From Methanofollis sp. W23 (GTDB lineage Archaea; Halobacteriota; Methanomicrobia; Methanomicrobiales; Methanofollaceae), in NCBI RefSeq assembly GCF_017875325.1, contig NZ_JAGGMN010000001.1:372001-436000 (forward strand): a DNA stretch of 64,000 nucleotides. The letters run 5' to 3'. Shown here in pieces: positions 15,755 through 25,425 of the stretch. The translations under genes were made by a program, and so were the position numbers. Position 1 is the first letter of the stretch, and each line of letters begins with the position of its first letter. The notes beneath the pieces are model-generated. The model saw only the letters and a list, made by a program, of their open reading frames with translations, searched no databases and had not been told where the DNA came from.

Positions 15755-17236
15755 ATGCATCGTGATCTGCTGCGGCGAGGCAGACTCAGTGACGACCGTA
15801 CCGGTGAGGTAATGCACTTCCTCTCCTCGATGACGGCCGATCACTGGATCGCCGAGAAAGATATCCAGGTGGACATGGCCCACCTCCTGATGCTCAGGAA
15901 ACAAGAGATCATCGGGGAGGACGCGGCCAGAGCGCTGATGGGTGCGCTTCTCGCCTTCCACGAGGACGGGATCCCAGACGAAGCCTATGACGAATGTTTT
16001 GAGGACATCCACGCCGGGAAAGAAGCGGCGCTCATCGCCCGCGTCGGCGAGGAGTTCGGCGGCCGCCTGCATATGGGCCGGTCCAGGAACGACGAGGTGG
16101 CGACCTGCATCAGGATGCGCCTGCGCGAAGAACTGCTCGGGTGCATGACCGCGCTCTGCGACCTCAGGCAGGTGCTGCTCGGGCTTGCCGAGGCGCACCG
16201 CGAGAGCATCATGCCAGGGTTCACGCACCTCCAGCACGCCCAGCCGACCACCCTTGCCCACCACCTCCTCGCCTACGAGGCGGCCTTCGGGCGGGACTTC
16301 GGGCGGCTCGCCGACGCCTATGCCAGGGTGAACGAGTGCCCCCTCGGTGCGGCGGCCTTCGCCTCGACCGGGTACCCCATCGATCGCGAGATGACCGCCA
16401 GGCTCCTCGGGTTCGCGCGCCCGATGGGCAACTCGATGGACGCCGTCGCCACCCGCGACTTCGCCCTTGAAAGTCTCTCGGCCTGTGCGGTGATGATGAC
16501 CACTGCAAGCCGCCTCTGCGAGGAGATGGTTGTCTGGTCGAGCGCCTTCGTCCGGTTCGTCCACCTCGCCGACGGCTACTCCTCGACCAGTTCGATCATG
16601 CCCCAGAAGAAGAACCCGGACACCGCTGAGATCATGCGGGCAAAGGCCGGGACCGTTGCGGGTTCGCTTGCCGGGGCGATGACTATCACCAAAGGGCTCC
16701 CAATGAGTTACAACCGCGACCTCCAGGAACTCACCCCCCACCTCTGGCGGGGCGTCGCCGCGGCGCGCGAGAGCCTTGTCGTCCTGGCTGGGATGCTCTC
16801 GACCGCGACCTTTGATACGAAGCGGATGGCCGCCGAATCTGACCGCGGCTTCTCGACCGCGACCGAACTTGCCGACGTCCTGGTCAGGGAGTATGGACTC
16901 CCCTTCAGGACTGCGCACTCGGTCGTCGGCCGGGCGGTGAAAGAGGGCGCCCTCGACCTTGCCACCCTGGAAGCGGCGGCAGAGGAGGTCGCCGGGCTCT
17001 CGCTCACCGGGCGCGGGCTCACCGCCGCACGGGTGGCCGCCGCCCTCGACCCGGCGATCAGCGTTGCCGAGAGGAAGGCCATTGGCGGCCCAGCACCAGA
17101 AGAGACGGCGCGGGCTCTGACCGCACGGAACAAAGACCTTGCGGCCGACGAGGCCGCGACCGCCAGGCTGGCAGGGTCCGTGGAAACGGCCCTTGCCCGC
17201 CTGGTCGATGAAGCAAAAAGGATGACAGAAGCATGA
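15755..17236 (+). CDS. argH: Argininosuccinate lyase
   Basis: 493-residue enzyme splitting argininosuccinate into arginine and fumarate, last step of arginine synthesis. The family signature SSIMPQKKNPDTAE (about 281-294) contains the mobile catalytic loop; GRLHMGRSRNDEVAT and GFTHLQHAQPTT supply substrate and catalytic residues. Full length. It overlaps gatD by four bases, so the two are translated together although one makes arginine and the other charges tRNA-Gln. No clear TATA box is visible; a GCAAGGTACACC leader precedes the ATG. Confidence 0.96.
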   Translation: MHRDLLRRGRLSDDRTGEVMHFLSSMTADHWIAEKDIQVDMAHLLMLRKQEIIGEDAARALMGALLAFHEDGIPDEAYDECFEDIHAGKEAALIARVGEEFGGRLHMGRSRNDEVATCIRMRLREELLGCMTALCDLRQVLLGLAEAHRESIMPGFTHLQHAQPTTLAHHLLAYEAAFGRDFGRLADAYARVNECPLGAAAFASTGYPIDREMTARLLGFARPMGNSMDAVATRDFALESLSACAVMMTTASRLCEEMVVWSSAFVRFVHLADGYSSTSSIMPQKKNPDTAEIMRAKAGTVAGSLAGAMTITKGLPMSYNRDLQELTPHLWRGVAAARESLVVLAGMLSTATFDTKRMAAESDRGFSTATELADVLVREYGLPFRTAHSVVGRAVKEGALDLATLEAAAEEVAGLSLTGRGLTAARVAAALDPAISVAERKAIGGPAPEETARALTARNKDLAADEAATARLAGSVETALARLVDEAKRMTEA

Positions 17237-18471
17237 GTACCTATGCGACCGGCGACGTCGTCGCCGCCTCCTGCCGGGGCCACCCGGTGGAAGGGATCTA
17301 TATCACCGACCGCGACGGCATGGCGGTCCTCAAACTGAAGAGCGGCTACAACATCGGCGTCGACCAGGAGACCTGCACCCTGGTGCGGCGTGCCGGCGAC
17401 CAGCCCGCTCCCGCAGTTCCCACCGTGGTGCAGGACGAGACCCTGCCAGAACTTGCGATCATCTCCACCGGCGGGACGATCGCCTCCAAGATCGACTACC
17501 GCACCGGGGCCGTGACCAGCCAGTTCACCGCCGACGACATCCTCAGGGCGGTGCCAGGGCTCACCACAGTCGCCCGCTACCGTGCCGAGATGCTTGCCAC
17601 CATCCTCTCTGAGAACATGACCCCGTCCACCTGGCAGGCCCTGGCCAGGGCGGTACACGCCGCGGTCACCAACGGTGCCGAGGGGGTCATCGTCACCCAT
17701 GGGACCGACACGATGTCCTACTCGGCCTCGGCCCTCTCGTTCATGCTCGACACCCCTGCCCCGGTCGTCTTTGTCGGATCGCAGCGGTCCGCCGACCGCC
17801 CGAGCAGCGACAACGTGATGAACGCCATGTGCGCGGCCGCCGCCGCACGGAGCGATCTGGGCGAGGTGGCGGTGGCGATGCACGCCACCACCAACGACGA
17901 CCTCTGTGCCGTCCACCGCGGGACGAGGGTGCGAAAGATGCACACCTCACGGCGCGACGCCTTCCAGAGCCACGAGATGGCCCCGGTCGCCACCGTCGCC
18001 TACCCCTCGCTCGCAGTCGACCTCTCCCCTGAGGCGGTCCGCCGGGGTGCGGTCGAACCGGCCCTCCACGCCGACCTCGAAGAGCGTTGCGGGCTCCTGT
18101 ATTCCTATCCAGGGATGCCAGAGGAGGCGGTCAGGGTCTACGAAGAGTTCAAAGGCCTGGTCATCGCCGGCACCGGGCTTGGCCATGTGAGTTCAGAGTG
18201 CATCGAGGCCCTGCGCGAGATGATCGACGCCGGGACCACCGTCGTCATGACCTCCCAGTGCCTCCACGGCCGGGTCTGCGACCGGGTCTATGACACCGGC
18301 CGCGACCTCCTTGCCGCGGGCGTCGTCGAGGGTGAGGACATGCTCCCCGAGACCGCGCTCACCAAACTGATGTGGGTGCTTGGCAACACCGCCGACAGGG
18401 AGGAGGGGCGGAGGCTGATGGCCACCGACCTCAAAGGCGAGATCAGAAGGAGGTCAGATTATGGATTTTAA
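17233..18471 (+). CDS. gatD: Glu-tRNA(Gln) amidotransferase subunit D
   Basis: 412-residue asparaginase-like subunit of the archaeal GatDE complex; it releases ammonia from glutamine or asparagine for conversion of Glu-tRNA(Gln) to Gln-tRNA(Gln). A small N-terminal beta domain is followed by ISTGGTIASKIDYRTGAV (first catalytic Thr) and VTHGTDTMSYSA (second Thr-Asp), the two asparaginase signatures. Overlaps argH (ATGA) and gatE (11 bases). Confidence 0.96.
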   Translation: MSTYATGDVVAASCRGHPVEGIYITDRDGMAVLKLKSGYNIGVDQETCTLVRRAGDQPAPAVPTVVQDETLPELAIISTGGTIASKIDYRTGAVTSQFTADDILRAVPGLTTVARYRAEMLATILSENMTPSTWQALARAVHAAVTNGAEGVIVTHGTDTMSYSASALSFMLDTPAPVVFVGSQRSADRPSSDNVMNAMCAAAAARSDLGEVAVAMHATTNDDLCAVHRGTRVRKMHTSRRDAFQSHEMAPVATVAYPSLAVDLSPEAVRRGAVEPALHADLEERCGLLYSYPGMPEEAVRVYEEFKGLVIAGTGLGHVSSECIEALREMIDAGTTVVMTSQCLHGRVCDRVYDTGRDLLAAGVVEGEDMLPETALTKLMWVLGNTADREEGRRLMATDLKGEIRRRSDYGF

Positions 18472-20290
18472 GGCGCTCGGGCTCAAGGCCGGGATCGAGA
18501 TCCACCAGCAGCTCGACACAGCAGAGAAACTCTTCTGCCACTGCCCCACCACCCTGCGCGAGACCGAGGAGCACACCGGCGAGTTCTTCCGGTACCTCCA
18601 TGCGACGGTCTCTGAGATGGGTGAGGTCGACCGTGCGGCGGCCGAGGAGATGATGAACCGCCGGCAGTTCCACTATCTCACCTACGACACCACCTGCCTG
18701 GTCGAGAACGACGAGGAACCCCCGGCCCCGATGAACCCCGAGGCCCTGGAGATCGCCCTCCAGGTCGCCAGGACCTTCGAGATGCACCCGGTCGAGCAGG
18801 TGCACACCATGCGCAAACTCGTCATCGACGGCTCGAACACCAGCGGGTTCCAGCGGACGGCGATGGTGGCGATGGGTGGGGTCCTGCCAGGCGACGGCGA
18901 GGTCGAGACCCTCTGTCTCGAAGAGGAGGCGGCCCAGCGCGTCGAGGGGAGCACCTTCTCCCTCGACCGTCTCGGGATCCCGCTTGTCGAGATCACCACC
19001 TCGCCCTGCATGCACACCCCTGAGGCGGTCCAGGAGACGGCCGAGTATATCGGGATGGTGCTCCGCTCCACCGGCAAGGTGAAGCGGGGGCTTGGGACGA
19101 TCCGCCAGGACGTCAACATCTCGATCAAGGACGGCGCCCGCGTCGAGATCAAGGGGGTGCAGGACCTCGCCCTCATCGCCGAGGTGGTCCGCCGCGAGGT
19201 GACAAGGCAGGTGAACCTCCTCGCGATCCGCGACGAACTCCGCGTCCGCAACGCCTCGGTCGGCGAAGAGACCCACGACGTCACCGCCCTCTTTGCGGAG
19301 ACGAAGTCGTCCATCCTCAAACGGGCGAAGTCGATCCTGGCAGTCGTCCTGCCAGGGTTTGCCGGACTGGTCGGGCGCGAGGTCCAGCCTGGCCGGCGGC
19401 TCGGCACCGAGATCTCAGACTATGTGAAGAAGTGCGGGCTTGGCGGGATCTTCCACACCGACGAACTCCCGGCCTACGGGGTCACGGCCGAGGAGGTCGC
19501 CGCCCTCCGCGCCCATCTTGGCGTCGCCGACGAGGATGCGGTCATCCTCATCTCAGGGAGCAAGGAGAAGGCCGCCTGCGGGGCGAAGCAGGTCCGCCAC
19601 CGTGCCCGCCTCGCCCTCGAGGGCGTGCCAGAGGAGACCAGGAAGATGCTCGACGAGGGGAACACGGCGTACATGCGCCCCCTCCCTGGCGCCGCCAGGA
19701 TGTACCCCGAGACCGACGTCCTCCCGGTGACGATCACCGGCGAACACTGGGCGGCGGTCAGGGTGCCAGAACTCCTCTCAGACCTGGCACGCAGGATGGA
19801 AGACGAACTCGAGCTCGACCCCGCGGTGGCCAGGCAGGCCGCCTACTCCGAGCACCTCCCGCTCTTCAGGGCGGCGGTGCAGGCCGGGATCAAACCTAAC
19901 CTTGCGGCGCGGACGGTGCTTGGCACCCTCAAGGAACTCTCCAGGGACGGCGTCGCCGTCGAGACGATCGCCGACCAGGACGTCCTGAACGTCCTTGCCG
20001 CTGTCGAGAAGGGCGAGGTCGCGAAGGAAGCGGTCCCTGACCTCCTCACCGAGGTGGCAGGCGGGAAGACGGCGGCCGAAGCGGTCGCCGACCATGCCGG
20101 CGGGGTCTCTGCCGAGGAACTGGCTGCGATCGTCGAAAAAATCGTCGCCGAGCGGATCAAGTTTGTCCAGGAAAAGCAGATGCGTGCCCTCGGTCCGCTG
20201 ATGGGCGTCGTGATGAAGGAAGTCCGTGGCAAAGTCGACGGCAAGATCGTGAGCGAGGCCCTGAGGGCCGAGATCTCGCGGGTGATCTGA
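18461..20290 (+). CDS. gatE: Glu-tRNA(Gln) amidotransferase subunit E
   Basis: 609-residue GatB-related subunit that binds Glu-tRNA(Gln) and activates its glutamate with ATP. LKAGIEIHQQLDTAEKLFCHC, TSGFQRTAM and LGTIRQDVNISI are GatB/GatE motifs; an inserted AspRS-like domain typical of GatE is compatible with the length. The C-terminal YqeY-like tail (EIVAERIKFVQEKQMRALGPLMG) contacts tRNA. AAGGAGGTCA just before the ATG is a strong ribosome site inside the end of gatD. Confidence 0.96.
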   Translation: MDFKALGLKAGIEIHQQLDTAEKLFCHCPTTLRETEEHTGEFFRYLHATVSEMGEVDRAAAEEMMNRRQFHYLTYDTTCLVENDEEPPAPMNPEALEIALQVARTFEMHPVEQVHTMRKLVIDGSNTSGFQRTAMVAMGGVLPGDGEVETLCLEEEAAQRVEGSTFSLDRLGIPLVEITTSPCMHTPEAVQETAEYIGMVLRSTGKVKRGLGTIRQDVNISIKDGARVEIKGVQDLALIAEVVRREVTRQVNLLAIRDELRVRNASVGEETHDVTALFAETKSSILKRAKSILAVVLPGFAGLVGREVQPGRRLGTEISDYVKKCGLGGIFHTDELPAYGVTAEEVAALRAHLGVADEDAVILISGSKEKAACGAKQVRHRARLALEGVPEETRKMLDEGNTAYMRPLPGAARMYPETDVLPVTITGEHWAAVRVPELLSDLARRMEDELELDPAVARQAAYSEHLPLFRAAVQAGIKPNLAARTVLGTLKELSRDGVAVETIADQDVLNVLAAVEKGEVAKEAVPDLLTEVAGGKTAAEAVADHAGGVSAEELAAIVEKIVAERIKFVQEKQMRALGPLMGVVMKEVRGKVDGKIVSEALRAEISRVI

Positions 20291-20343
20291 GCAGAGCAAC
20301 ATCTTTAAACCACGTATTGAGTAAATATATAGGGAGTTTGATT

Positions 20344-20643
20344 ATGGGAAAAACAGGAACCACGACCTGGGCCCAGGTGAAGAATGTCAGAGGCAAGATC
20401 CGCCTGGTCCGGGCACAAGAGGCAACCCAGAAAAAGCCGGGGCCGAACCAGCGCTTCAAGGCGTCTGCAACCCTGAAGAAGATCGAGATCCAGAACGAGC
20501 GCCAGCAGGGGCGCGGTGGCCGTCGCGGTGGCCGTCGCGGTGGCCGTGGCCGTCGCGGTCAGGATATGACCGACCAGCGCGTCCGCAGGCGGATGCTGCG
20601 CTCCAAGACGACCGCTATGGGCGTGAAGCAGAAGTCCAGGTGA
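20344..20643 (+). CDS. Small basic RGG-repeat protein (DUF5350-like)
   Basis: 99 residues, strongly basic. It begins MGKTGTTTWAQVKNVRGKIR and has a central tract of Arg-Gly-Gly repeats (about 59-77) followed by a basic helix RVRRRMLRSKTTAMGVKQKSR. From memory the N-terminus fits the Methanomicrobia-restricted DUF5350 family, function unknown; the RGG tract suggests RNA binding, possibly ribosome-associated. GGGAG lies seven bases before the ATG; TTTAAA at about 20304 could be its TATA box. The tandem GGCCGTCGCGGT units encoding the repeats could vary in number between strains. Confidence 0.75.
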   Translation: MGKTGTTTWAQVKNVRGKIRLVRAQEATQKKPGPNQRFKASATLKKIEIQNERQQGRGGRRGGRRGGRGRRGQDMTDQRVRRRMLRSKTTAMGVKQKSR

Positions 20644-20671
20644 GACCCGCGGGTCCCACCCCCTAATTATC

Positions 20672-20679
20672 TTTTATAT
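20672..20679 (+). promoter_or_regulatory. TATA box for the 118-residue protein gene
   Basis: TTTTATAT ends about 21 bases before the ATG at 20700, so the transcript would be nearly leaderless. Confidence 0.45.
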
Positions 20680-20699
20680 CTCTGGTGTCCATTCATTGT

Positions 20700-21056
20700 A
20701 TGGATCCAAAGACAGCCGTTTTGAACTATCAGTATGGCGAGAGAGCCAAATCCGAACTTCTTCTGGCCTCAAAACTCATCGCCAGCATGCCGGGTTTTCC
20801 TGGCGGCGAGAAGATGGGCGGGAAGCGGATGCTCCTCCTGGTGCTCGAGGGCGTCAGGTCAGAGATCGCCTTTGCTCACGGGAGCAGCGGGCACCCCGGG
20901 TTTAAGAAAGCCCTCGAGTCCCTGGACGCCGCGATCTCCGAGGTCGAGGGCCTGAACTTCGAGGAGGCCCTCCCGAAAGTGGCCGAGGCCGTTTCCGCGT
21001 CGACGACGGTTGCCCAGGAGTCCTGGGAGGCGCTGACCAGCCATGGACTTCTCTGA
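20700..21056 (+). CDS. Conserved helical protein of unknown function
   Basis: 118 residues, almost all helical (YGERAKSELLLASKLIASMPG, FKKALESLDAAISEVEGL, LPKVAEAVSASTTVAQESW). No catalytic or metal-binding motif seen and I do not recognise the family. Its end overlaps the nitroreductase start by 14 bases, so the two are probably made together. Starts from a nearly leaderless promoter. Confidence 0.7.
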   Translation: MDPKTAVLNYQYGERAKSELLLASKLIASMPGFPGGEKMGGKRMLLLVLEGVRSEIAFAHGSSGHPGFKKALESLDAAISEVEGLNFEEALPKVAEAVSASTTVAQESWEALTSHGLL

Positions 21057-21573
21057 GTTTCTCAGTTTTCTTGAAGGCCGCCAGACGGTGCGGGAGTACG
21101 ATCCCGACCAGGAGGTCGCCGAGGACGAGGTCGAGTCTATCCTGAAGGCCGCCTCCTCCGCACCGAGCGCAGGCAACCGCGAGTCCTGGGACGTCGTGGT
21201 GGTGGAGGCCGAGGACCAGCGCGAGGCCCTTGCCGAGGTCGCCTATGACCAGGCGCATATCAGGAACGCCCCGGTCGTCTTTGTCGTCTCTGCAAACTAC
21301 ATCAGATCGATGTCCAGGTACGGCGAACGGGGTATCCTTTATGCCCTTGAGGACGCAACCATTGCCTGTACCTATATGATGCTCGCCGCCCACGCCCTCA
21401 GGCTTCATGCCTGCTGGACCGGCGCCTTTGAAGATGACGGGGTTCGAGAGGTGCTCGGCCTCCCGCCGCATCTCAGGCCGGTGGCCCTTCTTGCCGTCGG
21501 CAGGGGCGAGGTTCCGGCCGCCAGGACAGAACGGATGCCGATCGGCGAGCATGTACATAGAGAGACGTGGTAA
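21043..21573 (+). CDS. Nitroreductase-family flavoprotein
   Basis: 176-residue FMN-dependent oxidoreductase of the small nitroreductase fold. RQTVREYDPDQEV (FMN phosphate-binding Arg), ASSAPSAGNRESWDVVVV and the C-terminal GRGEVP are family landmarks. Substrate unknown; archaeal members often reduce quinones or nitro compounds. Coupled to the upstream helical protein gene by overlap. Confidence 0.88.
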   Translation: MDFSEFLSFLEGRQTVREYDPDQEVAEDEVESILKAASSAPSAGNRESWDVVVVEAEDQREALAEVAYDQAHIRNAPVVFVVSANYIRSMSRYGERGILYALEDATIACTYMMLAAHALRLHACWTGAFEDDGVREVLGLPPHLRPVALLAVGRGEVPAARTERMPIGEHVHRETW

Positions 21574-21594
21574 TATTCTGGGAATGTGAGATTC

Positions 21595-21933
21595 ATGACC
21601 GACTATCTTGTAACACTCGAATCCGCATGGATCATCAAGGACGTCAAGTCCCTCGACGATGCTGTGGGGATCGCTATCAGCGAGGCGGGCAAACGCCTCA
21701 ACCCCTCGGCAAAGTTTGTCGAGATCGAGAGCGGATATAGCCAGTGTCCGTACTGTGAAGAAGACCTGAACTGTGCACTGGTCGTTGCGAACACCGCCCT
21801 GGTCGGGCTTATGCTCTCGATGAAGGTCTTCAATGCCGAGTCAGAAGAGCATGCAAAGAGGATTGCGAAGTCGGTCGTCGGCCGGGCGCTCGGCACGATC
21901 CCCCTCAAAGTCGTGGATGTGCAGGAGTTATGA
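21595..21933 (+). CDS. UPF0212 / DUF555 protein
   Basis: 112-residue archaeal protein of unknown role. [29 protein letters not shown] and the [15 protein letters not shown] Cys cluster (C-x2-C-x5-C) fit UPF0212, whose Cys residues probably bind zinc. GTGAG precedes the ATG at 21595, preferred to an earlier ATG at 21586. Overlaps the kinase gene by four bases. Confidence 0.85.
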   Translation: MTDYLVTLESAWIIKDVKSLDDAVGIAISEAGKRLNPSAKFVEIESGYSQCPYCEEDLNCALVVANTALVGLMLSMKVFNAESEEHAKRIAKSVVGRALGTIPLKVVDVQEL

Positions 21934-22814
21934 TCAGCGTCGTCGGGCATACGGCCATCGACCATATCTGCACGGTGCCGCATTTCCCTGAGCGCCACAC
22001 CTCGGTCTATACCCTCGACCACCAGATCTTCTTTGGCGGCGGGGCGGCAAATATCGCCGCGGGGATCGCAACGCTCGGCGAGGCCTGCGAACTGGTCAGC
22101 GCCGTCGGCTCGGACTTTCCGGGAGGAGCCTACGACCAGAGGCTGGACGAACTCGGGATCAGGCGCCGGTTCTTCGAGGTGCCCGACCGCCCGACGGCGA
22201 CGGCCTTCATGTTCAACGACGTCGGCGGCGACCAGATCACCTATTTCGACTGGGGGGCCTCGACAGTCTTTGCCGAGGCGACGGCCCCGGCCCTGGAGTT
22301 CGTGCATATGGCGACCGCCGACCCCTCGTTCAATGTGCAGGTCGCGGAAAGAAGCGAATTTGCCTCGTTCGATCCAGGTCAGGACATCCTGAAGTATACG
22401 AAGGAACAGTTCGAGGCGATCCTCGACAATATCAACGTCCTCTTTGCGAACCGGCACGAGGCACGGCAGATGGCCGAGACGATCGGGACGACGGTGCACG
22501 ACCTGGCGGCGCGGGTGGACCTGGCGGTCTTTACGATGGACTCGAAGGGGTGCATGCTCTGCGTCGACGGGGAGGAGAAGCAGGTCCCGGCGATCAGGGT
22601 CGAGATGGCCGACCCCACAGGAGCGGGCGACGCCTTCAGGGCCGGGTTCCTGACGGCCTATACGCGCGGCTACGATCCAGTGCGCTGCTGCACCGTCGGG
22701 ACGACGGCGGCCTCCTTTGTGGTGGAGAAGGTTGGGTGCCAGACCAACCTCCCGACCTGGGAGCGGCTGGCACGGCGGCATGAGGAGCACTTCGGACCGA
22801 TTGTGAAGAGGTAA
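21930..22814 (+). CDS. PfkB-family sugar or nucleoside kinase
   Basis: 294-residue ribokinase-fold kinase. [16 protein letters not shown] (residues 34-50) is the PfkB N-terminal signature and [13 protein letters not shown] (about 230-242) the C-terminal one containing the catalytic Asp. In methanogens, relatives include nucleoside kinases (MJ0406-like); the substrate is not decidable here. Part of an operon with UPF0212, a Dph6-like ligase and a DUF2070 protein. Confidence 0.88.
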   Translation: MISVVGHTAIDHICTVPHFPERHTSVYTLDHQIFFGGGAANIAAGIATLGEACELVSAVGSDFPGGAYDQRLDELGIRRRFFEVPDRPTATAFMFNDVGGDQITYFDWGASTVFAEATAPALEFVHMATADPSFNVQVAERSEFASFDPGQDILKYTKEQFEAILDNINVLFANRHEARQMAETIGTTVHDLAARVDLAVFTMDSKGCMLCVDGEEKQVPAIRVEMADPTGAGDAFRAGFLTAYTRGYDPVRCCTVGTTAASFVVEKVGCQTNLPTWERLARRHEEHFGPIVKR

Positions 22815-22819
22815 GAGAC

Positions 22820-23476
22820 ATGACATGGGCAGCACTGACATCTGGCGGCAAGGACTCGGTCCTTGCCGTGCAGCGGGCGATCGACGCCGGGATCGAGGTC
22901 TCGGCCCTGGTGACGGTCAGGCCTGAGAACCCGCATTCATATATGTTCCACTCGGCCAACCTGGACGCCGTGCAGGTGATGGCCGAGGTCGCCGGGATGG
23001 AATATCACGAGATCCCGTCGGCCGGCAGGAAGGAAGAAGAGATCTTCGAGATGGAAGAAGGGCTCGCGGCCCTCGGGCTCGACGGGATCGTCACCGGGGC
23101 GGTGGCCTCGACCTACCAGCGTGCGCGCCTGGAGGCGATCGCGGGCAGGCTCGGGATGCGCCTCTCTGCCCCGCTCTGGCATATGGACTATGCCGACCTC
23201 CTGCGTGATGTGGCGGCTCAATTTGATGCGATCATCGTCGTCTGTGCTGCCGAAGGCCTGACCGAGGAGTTTCTTGGGGCGCATATCGACGATGCGATGG
23301 TGGAACGTCTCCTTGCCCTTGAACAGCGCTACCGGATCAACCCGGCGGGCGAGGGGGGTGAATACGAGAGCCTCACCCTCGATGCCCCGTTCTTTTCCAG
23401 GCCGATCACCTACAAGTCGGCCGAGCGGCACTCGGTCGGCGACCGGCATGAACTGGTTCTCAAGGGATTCGCATGA
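22820..23476 (+). CDS. dph6: Diphthine-ammonia ligase-like PP-loop protein
   Basis: 218-residue ATP pyrophosphatase. SGGKDS (about 8-13) is the PP-loop that binds ATP; ENPHSYMFHSAN, GAVASTYQRARLE and GEGGEYESLTLDAPFF are the hallmarks of the Dph6/MJ0570 group, which amidates diphthine on elongation factor 2 to complete diphthamide. Overlaps the next gene by four bases. Confidence 0.9.
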   Translation: MTWAALTSGGKDSVLAVQRAIDAGIEVSALVTVRPENPHSYMFHSANLDAVQVMAEVAGMEYHEIPSAGRKEEEIFEMEEGLAALGLDGIVTGAVASTYQRARLEAIAGRLGMRLSAPLWHMDYADLLRDVAAQFDAIIVVCAAEGLTEEFLGAHIDDAMVERLLALEQRYRINPAGEGGEYESLTLDAPFFSRPITYKSAERHSVGDRHELVLKGFA

Positions 23477-25221
23477 ACGGTCGGGCCGAGGCGAGCGACG
23501 TCAGGATGGCCGGGCTTTCCCGGTATATTTTCACGGCCCCGTCCTGGCCCAGGTCCCTTGGGATCATCATTGCTCTCGGCCTGCTCATCGATGCGGTGAG
23601 CCTGCGGGCTGGCGAGACGTATCCGTTCTTTGGAACCCTGGCCTTCACCATCCCGGCGGTGCTCGCGACTTTCCTCACAAAACCCCTCCTGATGGAGCGG
23701 GGCAAGGTGATCACCTGGAACCGTTCGGCCCTGCTGGCGGCGGCGGGCACGGTCTTTGCGGTGATCGTCACCCTCTTCTCGGTGATCCTCGGGCAGAGCG
23801 AACTCCTGCCCCTGGCCTTTGCCATTGCGATGGGGCTGGTCTTTGGGGTACGCCTGCTGGTCATCGCGGCCATCGCCGATTACCGTCTCACCCATGTGGT
23901 GATGCCGGCCCTGCCGCAGAGCGCCTTTGGCGTGGTCTTTGCCACGCTCTCGTTCGGGCAGGAGTTCCTGCTCCTGGGGGTGGTCCTCCACCTGGTCTTC
24001 GGGTTCGGGTGCGTGCTCTTTGTCTGGTTTGTGGAGCGGCCGCTGAACAAGGGCTTCCATATCAGCGCCTTCAACTTCATCAACACCTTCATCGAGCACA
24101 TGACCGACGGCTCGAAGAGTATGGAGGACTTCTTCAGGGAGATCGGCGAGGAGGTCTCGGTCCCGCAGGTGAGTCTTGCCTTCCGCCGGGGGGACAGGCG
24201 CGACATCATCTTTACGGTCCCGAATGTCCATCCAGGTCCGATGGGCGAGATCGGCGGGGGGAACCTGACCCGTGCGGTCTACGAGGCCTTCCCTGAGGAG
24301 GTGATGACGGCCCACGGGTGTTCGACGCACGACTTCAACCTGGTCTCGGCCTCTGAGAGCGAGAAGATCATCTCGGCGGTGCAGGACTCGCTCGAAGATC
24401 TCCCCTACTCCCCGTGTGCAGGGCCGTCCTGCCGCACCCGTGTCGGGTCGGTGGAGGTGCTTGCGCAGCCGATGGGCGACGCCCTCCTGATGGTCTCGAC
24501 GCGCTGGCCGCAGAAGACCGAGGACGTCGACTTCGCGATTGGGATGACGGTGATGGCCGAGGCGCACCGGTGTTTTGCGCATTGCGCCTTCGTCGATGCC
24601 CATAACTGCATGGCCGACGTCGCCTCGCCGGTCCATATCGCCTCAAAGGAGGGGAGCGAGTACCTCGCCACCGCGGAGCAGTGTATCTCTGACTCTGCCG
24701 GGGGGGCGGTGCACCCCTTCAGGGCCGGGGCGGCCCGTGTCTCCATGCCCTTCAGCCGCGAGGAGGGGATCGGTGACCTCGGGGTGCAGGCCCTGGTCGT
24801 CGAGACCGCGGGGCAACGGACGGGCTATGTCCTCTTCGACGGCAACAACATGGTCACCGACCTCCGGGCCGCGGTGTTCGAGGCAGTCGGCGGCCTGGTC
24901 GACGAATGCGAGGTGATGACCTCTGACTCGCATGTGGTCAACACTGTCACCGGCAAGAACCCGCTCGGGCTTCATGTAAGTCCTGAGGTTCTTGCGACCT
25001 ATGCGAAGCAGGCGGTGGAGGAGGCGGTCGCCGACCTCGCCGATGCGGAGGTGGCTTCGGCCTCGGCCGCCTGCGAGGACGTCCTGGTCTTTGGTTCGAA
25101 CCGGATCTCAGAACTCGCGAGCACGGTGAACGCCATGCTCGTCTTCATCCCCCCGCTCTCCCTCGCGGTGCTGCTGGTGGCGTTTCTGCTGTCGGTGCTC
25201 GCGTATGTGGTGATTGTTTAG
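23473..25221 (+). CDS. DUF2070 membrane protein
   Basis: 582-residue archaeal membrane protein. Residues 10-200 hold about seven hydrophobic segments; the central soluble part contains NVHPGPMGEIGGGNLTRA, HGCSTHDFNLVS and a late DSHVVNTVTG segment, conserved His-rich motifs of DUF2070 that look catalytic or metal-binding; a C-terminal membrane helix (SLAVLLVAFLLSVLAYVVIV) closes it. Function unknown. Last gene of the operon, followed by a terminator. Confidence 0.88.
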   Translation: MNGRAEASDVRMAGLSRYIFTAPSWPRSLGIIIALGLLIDAVSLRAGETYPFFGTLAFTIPAVLATFLTKPLLMERGKVITWNRSALLAAAGTVFAVIVTLFSVILGQSELLPLAFAIAMGLVFGVRLLVIAAIADYRLTHVVMPALPQSAFGVVFATLSFGQEFLLLGVVLHLVFGFGCVLFVWFVERPLNKGFHISAFNFINTFIEHMTDGSKSMEDFFREIGEEVSVPQVSLAFRRGDRRDIIFTVPNVHPGPMGEIGGGNLTRAVYEAFPEEVMTAHGCSTHDFNLVSASESEKIISAVQDSLEDLPYSPCAGPSCRTRVGSVEVLAQPMGDALLMVSTRWPQKTEDVDFAIGMTVMAEAHRCFAHCAFVDAHNCMADVASPVHIASKEGSEYLATAEQCISDSAGGAVHPFRAGAARVSMPFSREEGIGDLGVQALVVETAGQRTGYVLFDGNNMVTDLRAAVFEAVGGLVDECEVMTSDSHVVNTVTGKNPLGLHVSPEVLATYAKQAVEEAVADLADAEVASASAACEDVLVFGSNRISELASTVNAMLVFIPPLSLAVLLVAFLLSVLAYVVIV

Positions 25222-25254
25222 AGGCCCAGGGGGGCCTCTGAGGATTCTTTTTTT
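25220..25254 (+). terminator. Hairpin and T-tract after the DUF2070 gene
   Basis: AGAGGCC/GGCCTCT stem (25220-25226 with 25233-25239), then GAGGATTC and seven T (25248-25254). Marks the boundary between high-GC core genes and the AT-rich island. Confidence 0.7.
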
Positions 25255-25425
25255 GTAAGTAGTGGCACTAGGTGGAGGAGGTACTTAAGGAATATCTCTT
25301 TCTAGATGAGTAATTTTGAGACTGGCATTTCAATTAATCTTATTTTTTATACGAGAATATTTTCAAAATAATTATATTGTATGGAATTTTGATTCAATGT
25401 AAAGTGGTCTATTAGGGGTCGATAG

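Noticed and set aside
15527-16918. 463-codon minus-strand frame across argH
   Set aside because: Low-complexity Gly/Arg/His text typical of antisense frames; argH is intact on the plus strand.
21603-22841. 412-codon minus frame across UPF0212 and the PfkB kinase
   Set aside because: Antisense to two confidently identified genes; no motifs.
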